Part shown: piece by piece, positions 7,746 through 19,400 of the stretch | Numbering within the stretch: position 1 is the stretch's first letter | How the letters are laid out: every line of letters starts with the position of its first letter | Assembly: GCA_943371965.1 (NCBI GenBank) | Contig: CALRWV020000003.1 | Location: forward strand, 248,001 to 312,000 | Direction of reading: 5' to 3' | DNA: 64,000 nucleotides | DNA from: CALRWV02 sp943371965 | GTDB lineage: Bacteria; Bacteroidota; JABWAT01 | Program-made: the position numbers and the translations under genes | The notes under the pieces: generated by a model | Databases searched by the model: none | What the model was told of the DNA's origin: nothing | The model's input: the letters and a program-made list of their open reading frames with translations, nothing else

Positions 7746-9653
7746 TTATTTCTTCCCATCCAGTACCAACCAACGGTTCATGGCTTCATCGATTTTCGTT
7801 GTCAGTTCACCGATTTCGTGGCTTTTTTTCATCAACTCATCGTAGGGAAGATTTGACTGGTTTGCCATTTCAGTTTCCAATTTCAATTTCTTCGTTTCAA
7901 ACTCGGCAATCTTAATATCGAGTTGCTGCAATTCCTGCTGTTCTTTGTAAGACAGTTTTGGTTTCGCTGATGTTGTAGTTGGTGCAGGTTTTGTTTCTTT
8001 AACAGCTGGTGTTGTTGGTTTCACCTGTATTTGTTTTTCCTCAGTTTTCTTGGCTTCTTTTTTCTCAAGATAAGCTGAGTAATTTCCCGGATATTGTTTG
8101 ATATTTCCATCTTCTTCAAAAGCGTAAATATATTCAACAGTTCTATCGAGAAAGGCACGGTCGTGGGAAACAACCAGCAAACAACCGCGGAAGTTCTGAA
8201 GGTATTCTTCAAGTGATCCCAAGGTTGCAATATCAAAATCATTGGTTGGTTCATCCAACACAAGAACGTTCGGATTTCCCATTAAAATTCTTAAAAGCGC
8301 AAGTCGTCTTTTTTCACCACCTGAAAGGTTTGCAACTTTAGAGTAATGCTGATTCTTGGAAAAAAGAAAACGGTCAAGCAGATCACTCGCTGTCAGATAA
8401 CGTTCCCGTCCAATTCCTGTATCGATAAATTCTGCAATTTCCTTTAAACTTCCAATCAGCGTCTGATCATCTTTCAAATCACTGTTTTCCTGATTGAAAT
8501 AACCGATTTTTACCGTTGTTCCAACTTTTACAGTTCCGGTATCCGGTTCAATTTTTCCTAGAAGTGTGTTCAGAAGCGTCGTTTTTCCGGTTCCATTTGG
8601 ACCAATGATTCCAATTCTGTCACCGGCAGCAGTTGTCAGAGTGAAGTTTTTGAAAAGAGTTTTTTCGCCAAGTGTTTTACTGATGTTCACAGCATCTATT
8701 ACACGGCTGCCCAGGAAAACATTTCCAACATCAATTTTGATATTTTTTACTTCTTCAAATTTCTGTTCTGATTTTATTTTAGAAATCCAGTCAATTCTGC
8801 TTTTCTGCTTTGTTCTCCTTGCTTTCGCCCCACGTTGAAGCCAGGCGAGTTCTGTCCTTAACTTGTTTCTGATATGTTGGTTGGTATTTTCTTCAACAAT
8901 AATTTCTGCTTCCTTTTTTTCAAGATAGCGCTCATAAGTACCGAAGTACGAAACAAGTTTTTTGTTATCAAGTTCAATAATTCTATTGCTTACAGCGTCC
9001 AAAAAATATCTGTCGTGTGTAATGAGAAGAAGAGCTTTTGCTGAGTTTTGAATCCTGTCTTGCAACCATTGCACTGAATCAGCATCCAGGTGATTGGTTG
9101 GTTCATCCAAGATTAATAAATCAGGATTTGAAAGAAGGGATTTGGCAAGTGAAACCCGTTTTCTCTGTCCGCCGGAAAGAGTAGTTACATCGGCATCAAA
9201 CTGATCCATACCCAATTGATGAAGCATGGTTTCTGCCTCATTTTCAAGTGTCCAGCCATTGAATTCTCCAATATCATGAGCAAGAGTTTCAAGTTGTTTA
9301 TGTTCCTTTTCTGTTTGTTTTTCTGTTGGAATTTCAATCAGACGTTCGTAGCGTCTAAGCATTTCATAAACAACAGGTCGGGCACTCATGACAGTACCTA
9401 AAACAGTTTCATGCTTTTCAAATACAGGAATTTGGTGAAGGTATTCAAACCGCATTGATTTGTTGAAGGCAACAGTCCCTGAATCCGGAAAATCCAAACC
9501 TGCGAGAATTCGAAGTAGTGTAGATTTACCAACACCGTTTCTGCCGATAATTCCGATTCTTTCACCTTCTTCCATTCCAAAAAAAATGTCGTCAAAAAGT
9601 AAAATGTTGTTGTAAGATTTGGAGAGGTTTGAACAGGAAAAAATAGAAGCCAA
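7746..9653 (-). CDS. uup: ABC-F family ATPase, Uup type
   Basis: A soluble, ribosome-associated ABC-F protein with two ATPase domains and no membrane segments, 635 aa. Walker A motifs are GRNGVGKST near residue 37 and GPNGTGKTT near 353. Signatures LSGGQRKRVSLA and LSGGEKRRLALL are followed by Walker B LLILDEPTN and VLVLDEPTN. The inter-domain linker (about 240-305) is basic. A charged C-terminal coiled coil (about 560-635), as in Uup, is preceded by a Lys/Pro/Thr-rich hinge. TTG 9653 is used because there is no upstream ATG in frame. Uup is favoured over EttA by the C-terminal domain. Confidence 0.9.
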   Translation of the reverse strand: MASIFSCSNLSKSYNNILLFDDIFFGMEEGERIGIIGRNGVGKSTLLRILAGLDFPDSGTVAFNKSMRFEYLHQIPVFEKHETVLGTVMSARPVVYEMLRRYERLIEIPTEKQTEKEHKQLETLAHDIGEFNGWTLENEAETMLHQLGMDQFDADVTTLSGGQRKRVSLAKSLLSNPDLLILDEPTNHLDADSVQWLQDRIQNSAKALLLITHDRYFLDAVSNRIIELDNKKLVSYFGTYERYLEKKEAEIIVEENTNQHIRNKLRTELAWLQRGAKARRTKQKSRIDWISKIKSEQKFEEVKNIKIDVGNVFLGSRVIDAVNISKTLGEKTLFKNFTLTTAAGDRIGIIGPNGTGKTTLLNTLLGKIEPDTGTVKVGTTVKIGYFNQENSDLKDDQTLIGSLKEIAEFIDTGIGRERYLTASDLLDRFLFSKNQHYSKVANLSGGEKRRLALLRILMGNPNVLVLDEPTNDFDIATLGSLEEYLQNFRGCLLVVSHDRAFLDRTVEYIYAFEEDGNIKQYPGNYSAYLEKKEAKKTEEKQIQVKPTTPAVKETKPAPTTTSAKPKLSYKEQQELQQLDIKIAEFETKKLKLETEMANQSNLPYDELMKKSHEIGELTTKIDEAMNRWLVLDGKK

Positions 9654-9710
9654 GAGAAAGTCCGAGAAAAAATGAGTAACGGTGAATGATAAATTACGAA
9701 TTATGAATTA

Positions 9711-9742
9711 CTCAGCCAAAGGCTGATGAGCCTCAGGCTCAG
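9711..9742. repeat. Double-hairpin element, family 2, copy 2
   Basis: CAGCC-AAA-GGCTG (9713-9725) and TGAGCC-TCA-GGCTCA (9727-9741). It matches 5689-5720 except for a C-G to A-T change affecting both sides of the second stem. It sits 58 bases before the uup start in the same orientation as the copy before pgm. The rest of the 9654-9890 gap is AT-rich, with AATTACGAATT-type simple repeats. Confidence 0.85.
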
Positions 9743-9891
9743 AATTACGAAAAAATGAGAATCGTAAAGGTAGAAAAATATTGGATGTTAAAAAATCTAA
9801 AATCATGAAATCAACCATCCATAATTCCACAATCTTAATTCCTGATTGGCTATCTCATTGACTCTTATTAGGAAAAGTCAAACAAATAACT

Positions 9892-9899
9892 TATCTTTG
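9892..9899 (+). promoter_or_regulatory. Predicted -7 element (TATCTTTG) of the DEAD-box helicase gene
   Basis: A perfect TAnnTTTG match. Transcription would start near 9906 and give a leader of about 205 bases. The -33 position (about 9868) reads TTAG, a weak match. Confidence 0.6.
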
Positions 9900-9941
9900 C
9901 AGAGTTAGGATAAAATCCTTTCCCTCGCTTCAGATCATTTA

Positions 9942-10014
9942 CGCGTCAGATTCTGTAAATAAATGTAGGCAAGTGAGGTCACTGTGCTTGATTTACGGAA
10001 ATCTCTGTTACGCG
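9942..10014 (+). promoter_or_regulatory. Structured 5' leader of the DEAD-box helicase gene
   Basis: The left arm 9942-9960 (CGCGTCAGATTCTGTAAAT) and right arm 9991-10014 (ATTTACGGAAATC...ACGCG) form a long imperfect stem. The loop contains a smaller hairpin, AGTGA-GG-TCACT (9972-9983). Cold-shock helicase genes in other bacteria have long regulated leaders; autoregulation or temperature control here is inference. It is not a recognised Rfam class to me. Confidence 0.5.
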
Positions 10015-10111
10015 AATCCTTATCTGCGTTCTTCTTTCTAGTCTTTTCAAACACCCAACCAAAACAAAAAACATAATTGGTCATTTGACCATTTACGAAA
10101 GTTAATTATAC

Positions 10112-11704
10112 ATGAATTCAATTAAATTTGAACAGTTACCTATTTCCAAAGAATTAAAACAGGCTATTGCTGATATTGGCTACGAAGAAGCAACCCCCAT
10201 TCAGGCTGAAGCGATTCCAGTTATTTTAGAAGGAAAAGATGTTATCGGTCTTGCGCAAACCGGAACCGGTAAAACGGCCGCATTTGCAATTCCTGCCATC
10301 GAAAAAATTGATGTAACCAACGATAAAACCCAAGCTATTATTTTGTGCCCAACAAGAGAACTTGCCATTCAGGTTTCTGAAGAAGTAAGCAAATTCATTG
10401 CACACAAAAAGAAAATCAAAATTCTTCCTGTTTATGGCGGACAACCGATTGACCGTCAGATTATGGCGCTGAGACGCGGTGTTCACATCATTATTGCAAC
10501 TCCAGGCAGATTGGTTGATCACATCGATCGTGGAACAGTAAAGCTTGAAAATGTTACCATGGCAATTCTTGATGAAGCAGATGAAATGCTGAACATGGGT
10601 TTCCGTGATGATCTTGAATACATTTTGAAATATATTCCAAAAGAACGTCAGACCATTTTGTTCTCTGCGACAATGTCTGATCCGATTTTGGATTTGACCA
10701 AAAAATATCAGAAGAAACCTGAAATTATCAGAGTTTCACACAAAGAAATTGCAGTTCCGCTTATCGAACAATCTTATGTCGAATTGCGTGAAAACATGAA
10801 AGTTGATACACTTTCCAGATTTTTGGATTTATACAATCTTCAACTTTCACTGGTATTCTGTAATACCAAGCGTCAGGTTGATGAATTGCTGACTCACCTT
10901 CAGGCACGAGGATATTCCGCAGATGCTTTACATGGTGATTTGAAACAGTCACAACGTGATAAAGTGATGGAAAAATTCAGAAAAGGTGTTATCGAAGTTT
11001 TGATTGCAACTGACGTTGCTGCACGTGGAATTGACGTTGACAGCATTGAAGCCGTATTCAATTACGATATGCCTCAGGATGAAGAATATTATGTTCACCG
11101 TATCGGAAGAACAGGTAGAGCAGGGAAGTTTGGAAAAGCTTTCACCTTTGTAACCGGTAAAGATTTTTACAAATTCCGTGAAATTCAAAAATATACCAAG
11201 GTTAAAGTCAACAAAATTGCAATTCCTACCTATGATGATGTTGAAGACCAGAAAATCAACCATTTGCTTGAAGAAGTGAAGGAAGTTATTGCAGCAGGTA
11301 ATTTGAAAAAGTATGCCCAGAAGATAGAAGATTTCTCAGGAGAAGAAATTTCAGCATCAGATATTTCAGCAGCTTTGTTGAAATTGATTATTCAGCCAGC
11401 TGAAAAAGCTGCGGCTCCTTTGGCCGGACCAACTGAATTTGCAAACACTGGAGCTCAACCTGGAATGGTTAGATTGTTCATGAATGTGGGCAGACTGAAC
11501 AGAATAGGTGTAAAAGATGTTGTAGGAGCAATTGCAGGTGAAGCCGGAATTCCAGGTAAATCTATTGGTGCCATCGATATCGGAGATAAATTTACATTTG
11601 TTGAAGTTCCTATGGAATATGCAAGACAAGTCATAGAAAGTATGAAAAGATCCAATATCCGAGGAAACAAAGTTATTATTGAGCCAGCCAATAAAAAATC
11701 CTGA
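10112..11704 (+). CDS. deaD: DEAD-box ATP-dependent RNA helicase with DbpA-type RNA-binding domain
   Basis: Unwinds structured RNA in ribosome assembly, mRNA decay or cold adaptation. It has 530 aa: helicase core at residues 1-370, acidic/Ala-rich linker, and a DbpA/CsdA-like RNA-binding domain at about 450-527 (VRLFMNVGRLNRIGVKDVV). Visible motifs: Q-motif IQAEAIP, AQTGTGKT, PTRELA, TPGRLVDH, DEAD in ILDEADEML, SAT, ATDVAARGIDV and HRIGRTGRAG. DeaD/CsdA is preferred because of the C-terminal domain and the long leader; DbpA or CshA remain possible. It is followed by a perfect 13-bp hairpin. Confidence 0.93.
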   Translation: MNSIKFEQLPISKELKQAIADIGYEEATPIQAEAIPVILEGKDVIGLAQTGTGKTAAFAIPAIEKIDVTNDKTQAIILCPTRELAIQVSEEVSKFIAHKKKIKILPVYGGQPIDRQIMALRRGVHIIIATPGRLVDHIDRGTVKLENVTMAILDEADEMLNMGFRDDLEYILKYIPKERQTILFSATMSDPILDLTKKYQKKPEIIRVSHKEIAVPLIEQSYVELRENMKVDTLSRFLDLYNLQLSLVFCNTKRQVDELLTHLQARGYSADALHGDLKQSQRDKVMEKFRKGVIEVLIATDVAARGIDVDSIEAVFNYDMPQDEEYYVHRIGRTGRAGKFGKAFTFVTGKDFYKFREIQKYTKVKVNKIAIPTYDDVEDQKINHLLEEVKEVIAAGNLKKYAQKIEDFSGEEISASDISAALLKLIIQPAEKAAAPLAGPTEFANTGAQPGMVRLFMNVGRLNRIGVKDVVGAIAGEAGIPGKSIGAIDIGDKFTFVEVPMEYARQVIESMKRSNIRGNKVIIEPANKKS

Positions 11705-11718
11705 CCTTTAACTTATAT

Positions 11719-11750
11719 CTTTCTGTCAGAAGTATTTTTCTGACAGAAAG
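11719..11750 (+). terminator. Hairpin after the DEAD-box helicase gene
   Basis: CTTTCTGTCAGAA (11719-11731) pairs perfectly with TTCTGACAGAAAG (11738-11750) around a 6-base loop. It lacks a downstream T-run, so it may end transcription inefficiently or protect the mRNA 3' end. Confidence 0.65.
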
Positions 11751-11804
11751 AATAAAAAGGTGTTAAAATAAAAGTATTAAAAGTCTTTTATTTGTTATGT
11801 TTTT

Positions 11805-12020
11805 TCACTGGTTGTTTTCGTCCTCTTCTTTGCTGTATCCCAAATAAAGATTCAGTATCCCGGAAAGTATAATAACGCTTAAAATAAGCTGAGAACTCAT
11901 TTCATGTATATCCAAGATGTATGAACGGTTATTGGCAACCGAAAGTTTTGAAAACAGCAAATAGATTCCCAAAGCAAGAAACATCCAACCAAAAATCTTG
12001 AATTTTAATTTTTTATTCAT
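11805..12020 (-). CDS. Small two-helix membrane protein, unknown
   Basis: A 71-aa protein of unrecognised family. Helix 1 (about residues 6-24) and helix 2 (about 43-61) are hydrophobic. The N-terminus is basic (MNKKLKFK) and the C-terminal tail acidic (SKEEDENNQ). ATG 12020 is preferred over ATG 12035 because AAAAGGA lies just before it. It is a single gene convergent with the helicase and divergent from the secretion locus. No function can be proposed. Confidence 0.55.
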   Translation of the reverse strand: MNKKLKFKIFGWMFLALGIYLLFSKLSVANNRSYILDIHEMSSQLILSVIILSGILNLYLGYSKEEDENNQ

Positions 12021-12070
12021 TTTTCCTTTTTGCATTCATTACTAAAGTGCTTAAATGTGATCTGCGTCAG

Positions 12071-12101
12071 TTGTATAAAGTTGATAGTTTAAGTAATTTT
12101 G
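12071..12101 (+). promoter_or_regulatory. Predicted promoter of the giant-protein locus
   Basis: TTG (12071-12073), a 20-base spacer and TAATTTTG (12094-12101) fit the Bacteroidota-type -33/-7 consensus. Start would fall near 12108, leaving a leader of about 40 bases before ATG 12149. Confidence 0.65.
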
Positions 12102-12148
12102 TTAAATAATTTTTTGCATTATCGCAAATGAATTTTGAAAAGTAAAAA

Positions 12149-13468
12149 ATGTCTATTCAAAACAAAATGAAAAATATATGGTTGTCAGTTGGAGTTTTGC
12201 TCCCGCTTACCTCGTTTTCACAAAACGTTTTGAAACTGGATATTAATCAGATTCAGATAGAAACGACTTCAAATTCATTTGTTTCTTCAAATTCCGGTCA
12301 GGTTATAAAGCTTGATAATCAAATAATCAGTACAATCCCATCCTTAAACTTATCTGCAATCATTCAGGATGAGTCTCCCAAATTTAAAAACGCTTCTGTT
12401 TCAATACCTGCAAAGACCACAACAGTCAACAAAACGAAATTGAGTTTTTCCGAAAATGATCTTCTTATAAATACCAACGGATCTTGGGTTCAGGTTGAAT
12501 CATTTAATTCATTTCAATTTGGAAACATTACCCACATAGCAAAGAATACAAAGTCAACCGTTTTGGTTTTTACGCAGTCAAAAGTAATTCATTTTGATTT
12601 TATACGTTTGAAAGTCTTAAACACTATTGGTATTCCTGATTTTATTACAAATGGTAAAGTAATTTCAAATGATGGAATTATTGTAATATCAAACAAGGAT
12701 CAATCTTATACATTTGATAGAACCAATCTTAAATTTTCCAAATTTTCCAAGTCTGAAATAGAAGATATTTCTATGGTTTCCGGACACAAGTATATTCTTG
12801 TGGAAAAAAAATCTGATAAAAACTCATTTAATATCAGTTACAAAAACATCGAAAAGGGCATAATTTCCTCAGAAAAGCAAATTGGCGACTCTTACGTTAA
12901 AAAGCCACTTCTAAGTGCTTCAAATGGAAGAATTTGGGTTGCTTCTGAAAATAAGCTTGAAATGCTGAATCTTGAAGGAAACAGGAATGATTTTTGTCTT
13001 CAATTTACACGTGAAATAAAGTCAATTCAAAATGATGAAAATAGAATTGAGTTGATTTTTTCAGATGGCGGTAAATTTGGAATGAGAACGAATTCCGGTA
13101 ATTCTGAAATCACAGCCATAGTTTCTGATGATTCGCAAAAGAGTGCGGATTTGAAAAAAAGGTTTATTTTTGATTCTGATGGACTTTTCCTTGTTCGGTC
13201 AGATAAAAACAGTTCTGATATTACAAAAAAGTCCAGTTTTATATTTGATAGATCTGAAAAAATAAATTCAACTTTACCTCAATCCGATTTTCTCTTTACT
13301 AATCTGAAATGCTCATGGTGTCAGGTTGTGGGTGCAGTATATGATAGAACAGGGTCCGAAATTTTATCCAATTCCGACGATTCCTCTTTTCCTTCTCTTC
13401 TGAAAAACTCACAATCTCTAGCTCTAACACAACGTATCATTTCTCCAATGGGGGCTTCAGGTGTATAA
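12149..13468 (+). CDS. Exported protein of unknown function, coupled to the 3085-aa repeat protein
   Basis: A 439-aa protein with a Sec signal peptide (KNIWLSVGVLLPLTSFSQ at about 7-25; an alternative start is ATG 12167). The mature part is beta-rich and polar, with loosely repeating strands (for example NGKVISNDGIIVISNKDQSY and NGRIWVASENKLEMLNLEG). They hint at a beta-propeller, which is inference. It has no C-terminal sorting domain. A CxxC pair (CSWC) lies about 55 residues from the end. The last eight bases overlap the start of the next gene, so the two are probably made together. I do not recognise the family. Confidence 0.75.
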   Translation: MSIQNKMKNIWLSVGVLLPLTSFSQNVLKLDINQIQIETTSNSFVSSNSGQVIKLDNQIISTIPSLNLSAIIQDESPKFKNASVSIPAKTTTVNKTKLSFSENDLLINTNGSWVQVESFNSFQFGNITHIAKNTKSTVLVFTQSKVIHFDFIRLKVLNTIGIPDFITNGKVISNDGIIVISNKDQSYTFDRTNLKFSKFSKSEIEDISMVSGHKYILVEKKSDKNSFNISYKNIEKGIISSEKQIGDSYVKKPLLSASNGRIWVASENKLEMLNLEGNRNDFCLQFTREIKSIQNDENRIELIFSDGGKFGMRTNSGNSEITAIVSDDSQKSADLKKRFIFDSDGLFLVRSDKNSSDITKKSSFIFDRSEKINSTLPQSDFLFTNLKCSWCQVVGAVYDRTGSEILSNSDDSSFPSLLKNSQSLALTQRIISPMGASGV

Positions 13469-16400
13469 TTTTAAACCAATCTTCAATCAATTTATTTCAA
13501 AAACAGCATTATTGGTAGTGTTTGTGCTGTTTGTTTCTTCAACTTCCCAATCTCAGGTGTTGTTGACTGATGACTTTTCCGGAACAACAGGAACTGCTTT
13601 AACAGCAAATGGCTGGACTCAATTCGCTGCTGGAACAGCACTTAATATTGGAAATTCTGGGGTTACGTTTTCTGGAATTGCAAGATCCGGTGTTGGTAAT
13701 TCAGTAACTCTTACGACATCAGGTCAAGGTGTTTATAAATCAATGTCTCCAACAACAGTGAACACTGGAATTGTCTATACATCCGCAATAATTAATGTGA
13801 CAGCAGCATCAACAGGTAATTATTTCTTGGCATTGGGTAACAGCGTATCCAATATCAGAACAAAAATTTTCATTAAAAGCGGTACCTCAGGAAAATTCCA
13901 AATAGGCCTCCAAAAGGATATTGAAACTGCAACTTATAATGCCACAACTGAGCTCAATATCGGTACTTCATACTTGGTTGTTTTAAAGTATGAGTTTGTT
14001 TCAGGAGCTTCAAATAACGATAAAATTTCTCTTTTTGTTTATAGTAGTTCATCAATTCCAAGTATTGAGTCTCCTACTCCATTTTTAGGTCCTTTGTCTC
14101 CTGCAAATACAGATATATCTTCTGCGTTCATGGTAAATCTGAGACAAGGTTCAGGCAGTCCCACAATTAATGTTGACGGATTAAGGGTTACACAAGATTG
14201 GGTAAGTGCAATTGGGGTAAATGTTAATACTGCTCCATCAGTTTCTTCACCTGTTTCTTCAGCTTATACCAACAATACAGCAACTGCAGGTGGAAGTTTA
14301 ACTTCTTTGGGATGGACTAATGGAGGAATAGCCGGAACAATTTCCGAACAGGGAGTTGTTTGGAATACCATTGGTAATCCTTCTACTGCAGATAATAAAG
14401 TTGTATCCGGAAGTGGTACCAACTCTTTTACATCGAATTTAACAGGTTTGCCTTCAGGAACCCAAATTTTTTACAAAGCTTATGCTATTAATGCAACGGG
14501 TATAGCTTATTCTTCTGAGTCTTCATTTTATACTTTATCAAGTGAACCATCAGCGCATGTTACCGGATTGATTGGAAACGCAGAAACATTAACATCTGTA
14601 AGATTAAATTGGGCAACTGGAAATTCAGCTTCAGGATATATCATTCTGTATAAACAAGGTTCAACCCCAACCGGTGTACCTGTTGATGGATCTTCTTATA
14701 CTGTTGGAGCAACTATCGGTGATGCAACGGTTGGACAGATCGTAACAAATCCAACTGATACTACAGGTTTGGTTTCCGGACTAACGCAGAATCTAACTTA
14801 TCATTTTACTGTGATCCCTTTCGGGTATAATGGTTCTCAAGCTCTCACTTATAATTATAAAACCAATTCTCCACCTGTTGTCTCGGTTACAACTGTTTTA
14901 GCAAATTTAAGTTCAGAATCAGATATCGCTGAAACTTCTGGATTTACTTACCCAACCAATTTCAGTTACAATTCATTTCAAAGTTCAGATATTACAAATC
15001 TTAATTCTCTAATCGTATGGGACATTTCAGTCCGTGATGGTGGGGCTGATTTAGTCGATTCCGATGCACTTTCAACCGATTTGAATTCATTGACTGTTTC
15101 TGTAACCAATAATTCAATGTTGCGTTCATTGGCATTATATGATGGTTCAACAGAATTATCAGAGGTGACTGTTACCGGTTCTACCGTAACTTTTTCCGGT
15201 TTGAATGTAAGTGCTGCAGATAATACGTTGAAATCACTTCAAATTAGAGCCACATTTAAGTCTATTGTAACAGATAACACCCAATTTCAATTTACAATTT
15301 CTTCAGCGTCAGTTGTTAATGGTACTTCGGCATTTATTACATCAAATGCAGGTGGTGCAATCAGTTCAATTTCAGGTGACAACAACAAACTGGAAGTAAC
15401 AGCCAATCATCTTTTTATTAATTCACAACCTGCTGATCAGACCGTTATTACCATCAATACTTCAGTTTCTCCAGCAATTGTTGTACATGCTTTGGATGTA
15501 AACAATATTTTGGATCTTGATTTTACTTCATCTGTTAGCTTAACAAATTCCGGTTCAGGATTTTTGACCAATTCGACTCAAAATGCGGTTGCAGGTATTG
15601 CAACTTTCAGTACTGTTACAAATCCTACCATCGAAACAGTTAATTTTACTGCTTCTTCCGGATCTCTGACAACTGCAGTAACGAATAATTTCAGATTTTT
15701 ACCAGCTCAAACCAGTGTTTTTGCTGAAGCTTTTGGTTCCACCAATACCGGTCAAAATGTTGCTGCTAATGAATCAGGTAACTTATTTGACAATACTTCG
15801 CTTACCTACTCTTCAACTACAGCTACACAAACAGTTGTTGGTTTCGGTAGCACGGCACCTTTGTCTTCAGGTTATTCTGGCGCTTCTGGAACAAAATATT
15901 TACTCGTAGCTTCCCCTAATGCGTCTAATGAATTGAAAATTGATGGAATTAATGCATCATCATACACAAACCTGACTTTGAGTTTTGGTTTTTATGCGGG
16001 TGCCGGTGTTTTAACTCCTGCAACAGTTGCAAATATTGGAGCAGAATATTCAGTTAATTCAGGGTCATCATGGAGTCCACTTAGTATCTCATCTCCTCTT
16101 GCTACATATCAAGCTGGTGGTGGTGGAAGTTGGACTTTAGTTTCTGGTGTTTCTTTACCAAGCAATGCTGAAATATCTGGTTTACAGGTACGTTTCAAAA
16201 CAATTGGAACAACGGCTAGTTCAAATCCAACCAGTTTTAAACTTGATGATATTAAACTTTCAGGAAGTTTGAAATACGCTTCAGAACCAACTGTTGCCTC
16301 TACTTTATTGAATTTCACCAACCTGACCAATGTTTCTTACACATTGAACTGGACTTCAGGAAATGGTGGAAAGAGAATCATAGTTGCAAAACAGGGATCC

Positions 16401-19400
16401 GCAGTTTCTGCTTCCCCTACTGATGCTAATTCTTATACTGCCAACAGCGTTTTTGGATTAGGATCTGATTTGGGTGGCGGAAATTTTGTAGTGTATGATG
16501 GATCATCCAATTCTGTTAGCCTCACCTCTTTAACTCAAGGCGCAACTTATCATTTTGCTGTTTTCGAATATAATGGATCAGGATCATCTGCTAATTATTT
16601 TGCTACATCACTTACAGGCAGTCAGGCTACTTATCCAACTGCTTATGCGTCCTTGAGTAATGCATATATTGTAAATGGAACAGAGTCTGACAGCATTTCT
16701 TCTGTTATCAATCAACCAAGTCCATTAGCATCTACAGATGGGGCAAGTGTTTTCAATCTGTTCATTCAGGATGGAAATGGAACCAATGATTTTGATGTAC
16801 TTACCACTATTGTAGACAGTTTGAAGTTTACATCCGGTGCACAGAACGAAGTTTCCAACTGGTCATCAGTTATTAAAACAGCAGCTTTATTTGATGGAAC
16901 AACATTAATTGCCGAAGCGATTATTGGACAAAACAGTTTAACTTTTAAACCATCAATTCCGATTTCAGTTTCAGATAATGGATCAAAAACCTTATCTGTC
17001 AGACTTTCGCTGAAAAACTCAGGAATTGTTGACAACCAAAAGCTGCAATTTAATCTGGCTTCATCAGGTATTTTTGTTGGAAGTTCAGGTTCACAATTCG
17101 GATCAGTTACAACCACTGAAACCATTGGCAGCAAAAACAAGATTTATGTTCAGGCAACCAAAATCAGATTTACAGCTCAACCTACGCTTACCAAAGTTGG
17201 GAACAGTGTAACTCCAGCGCTTACTGTTGAAGTTACTGATGCAAACTTGAATAAAGCACTGCGTTATAACTCAACCGTTAATTTGACTTCAAATACAGCT
17301 TTGGATGGCGCTTCTGTTAATTCAGCTTCATTCAATTCAGGAATTGCAACATTGAATTCAGTAAAACCAGGAGCAGCAAATGCTCAAGCGGTTCTGTATG
17401 CAAATTCAGGCATTTTAACTCAAGCTGTTTCTGATACCTTCACCGTTTATGCTCTTGCAGCAGAACCAACGGTTGCATCATCCAGTCTTCAGTTTACAAC
17501 AGTTGGAAACACATCGGTTGATTTAAGCTGGACTAACGGTAACGGTGCAAAACGGATTGTAGTTGCAAAATCAGGTTCAGCAGTTAATGCAACTGTTCTG
17601 GATGAAGCAACTTATTCAGCAAATTCAGTTTTTGGAAGCGGATCACAAATTGATACCGGAAATTATGTGATTTACTCTGGAACCGGAAACAGCGTTTCGG
17701 TTACCGGTCTTTCGCAAAATCAAACTTATCATTTTGCGGTTTATGAATTCAGCGGATCAGGAATTTCAACCAATTATCTGACAAGTTCAGTTCTTACCGG
17801 TTCGCAAATGACTTTGAATGTTGCTTACGCTTCTTTGAGTGAAATCTACATCCAAAACGGAACAGAATCAGACAGCATTTCTTCTATCATTAATGATGCA
17901 AGTCCGTTGGCTTCAACAGAAGGTGCAAAAGTATTTGATGTTTTTGTTCAAGATGGAAACGGAATCAGTGATTTTGATTCATTGCCAACCGTTGTTGACA
18001 GTTTGAAGTTTACATCCGGTGCTCAAAACGAAGTCAGTGATTTCAGTTCAACAATCAAAACAGCAGCATTATTTGATGGAACAACTTTGGTTGCAGAAGG
18101 ACTTATTGGACAAAACAGTTTAACTTTTAAACCATCTACTCCAATTTCAGTTTCAGATAACGGATCAATAACATTATCAGTCAGACTTTCACTGAAAAAT
18201 TCAGGAATTGTCGATAATCAGAAAATCCAATTCAGTTTAGCTTCTTCTGGAATATTTACCGGAAACTCGGGATCACAACTTGGATCAGTTTCAACAACAG
18301 AAACTAATGGAAACAAGAACAAAATATATGTTCAGGCAACTCAAATCAGATTTACTGCACAACCAACTTTGACAAAAGTTGGAAACAGCATAACTCCAGC
18401 TTTAACTGTTGAAGTTACCGATGCAAATTTAAATAAGGCACTTCGTTATAATACAACCGTTAATTTGACTTCAAATACAGCATTGGATGGCGCTTCTGTT
18501 AATTCAGCTTCATTCAATTCAGGAATTGCAACATTGAATTCTGTAAAACCGGGTGCAGCAAATAATCAAGCTGTTCTGTATGCAAATTCAGGAATTTTAA
18601 CTCAGGCTGTTTCAGATACATTCACTGTTTATTCACTTGCAGCAGAACCAACGGTAGCATCGTCCAGTCTTCAGTTTACAACAGTTGGAAATACGTCGGT
18701 TGATTTAAGCTGGACAAACGGAAATGGTGCAAAACGGATTGTAGTTGCAAAATCAGGTTCAGCAGTGAATGCAACTGTTCTGGATGAAACAACTTATACA
18801 GCAAATTCAGTTTTTGGAAACGGCTCACAAATTGATACTGGAAATTATGTTGTTTACTCAGGAACCGGAAACAGCATTTCAGTTACCGGACTTTCACAGA
18901 ATCAAACTTATCATTTTGCGGTTTATGAGTTCAGCGGTTCAGGCATTTCAACCAATTACCTAACTAGTTCAGTTCTGACCGGTTCGCAAATGACTTTGAA
19001 TGTTGCTTATGCTTCTTTGAGTGAAATCTACATCCAAAACGGAACAGAATCAGACAGCATTTCTTCTATCATTAATGATGCAAGTCCGTTGGCTTCAACA
19101 GACGGTTCAAAAGTTTTTGATCTTTTCGTTCAGGATGGAAATGGAATCAATGATTTCGATTCGCTTCCAACTGTAGTTGACAGTTTGAAATTTACCGCCG
19201 GAACTCAAAACGAAGTCAGTGATTTCAGTTCAACAATCAAAACAGCAGCTTTATTTGATGGAACAACATTAATTGCCGCAGCGATTATTGGACAAAACAG
19301 TTTGACTTTTAAACCATCTACTCCAATTTCAGTTTCAGATAACGGATCAAAAACATTATCAGTCAGACTTTCACTGAAAAACTCAGGAATTGTTGACAAC

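Noticed and set aside
9942..10014. tRNA-like or known riboswitch in the helicase leader
   Set aside because: No cloverleaf, CCA or T-loop motif, and no riboswitch core that I recognise.
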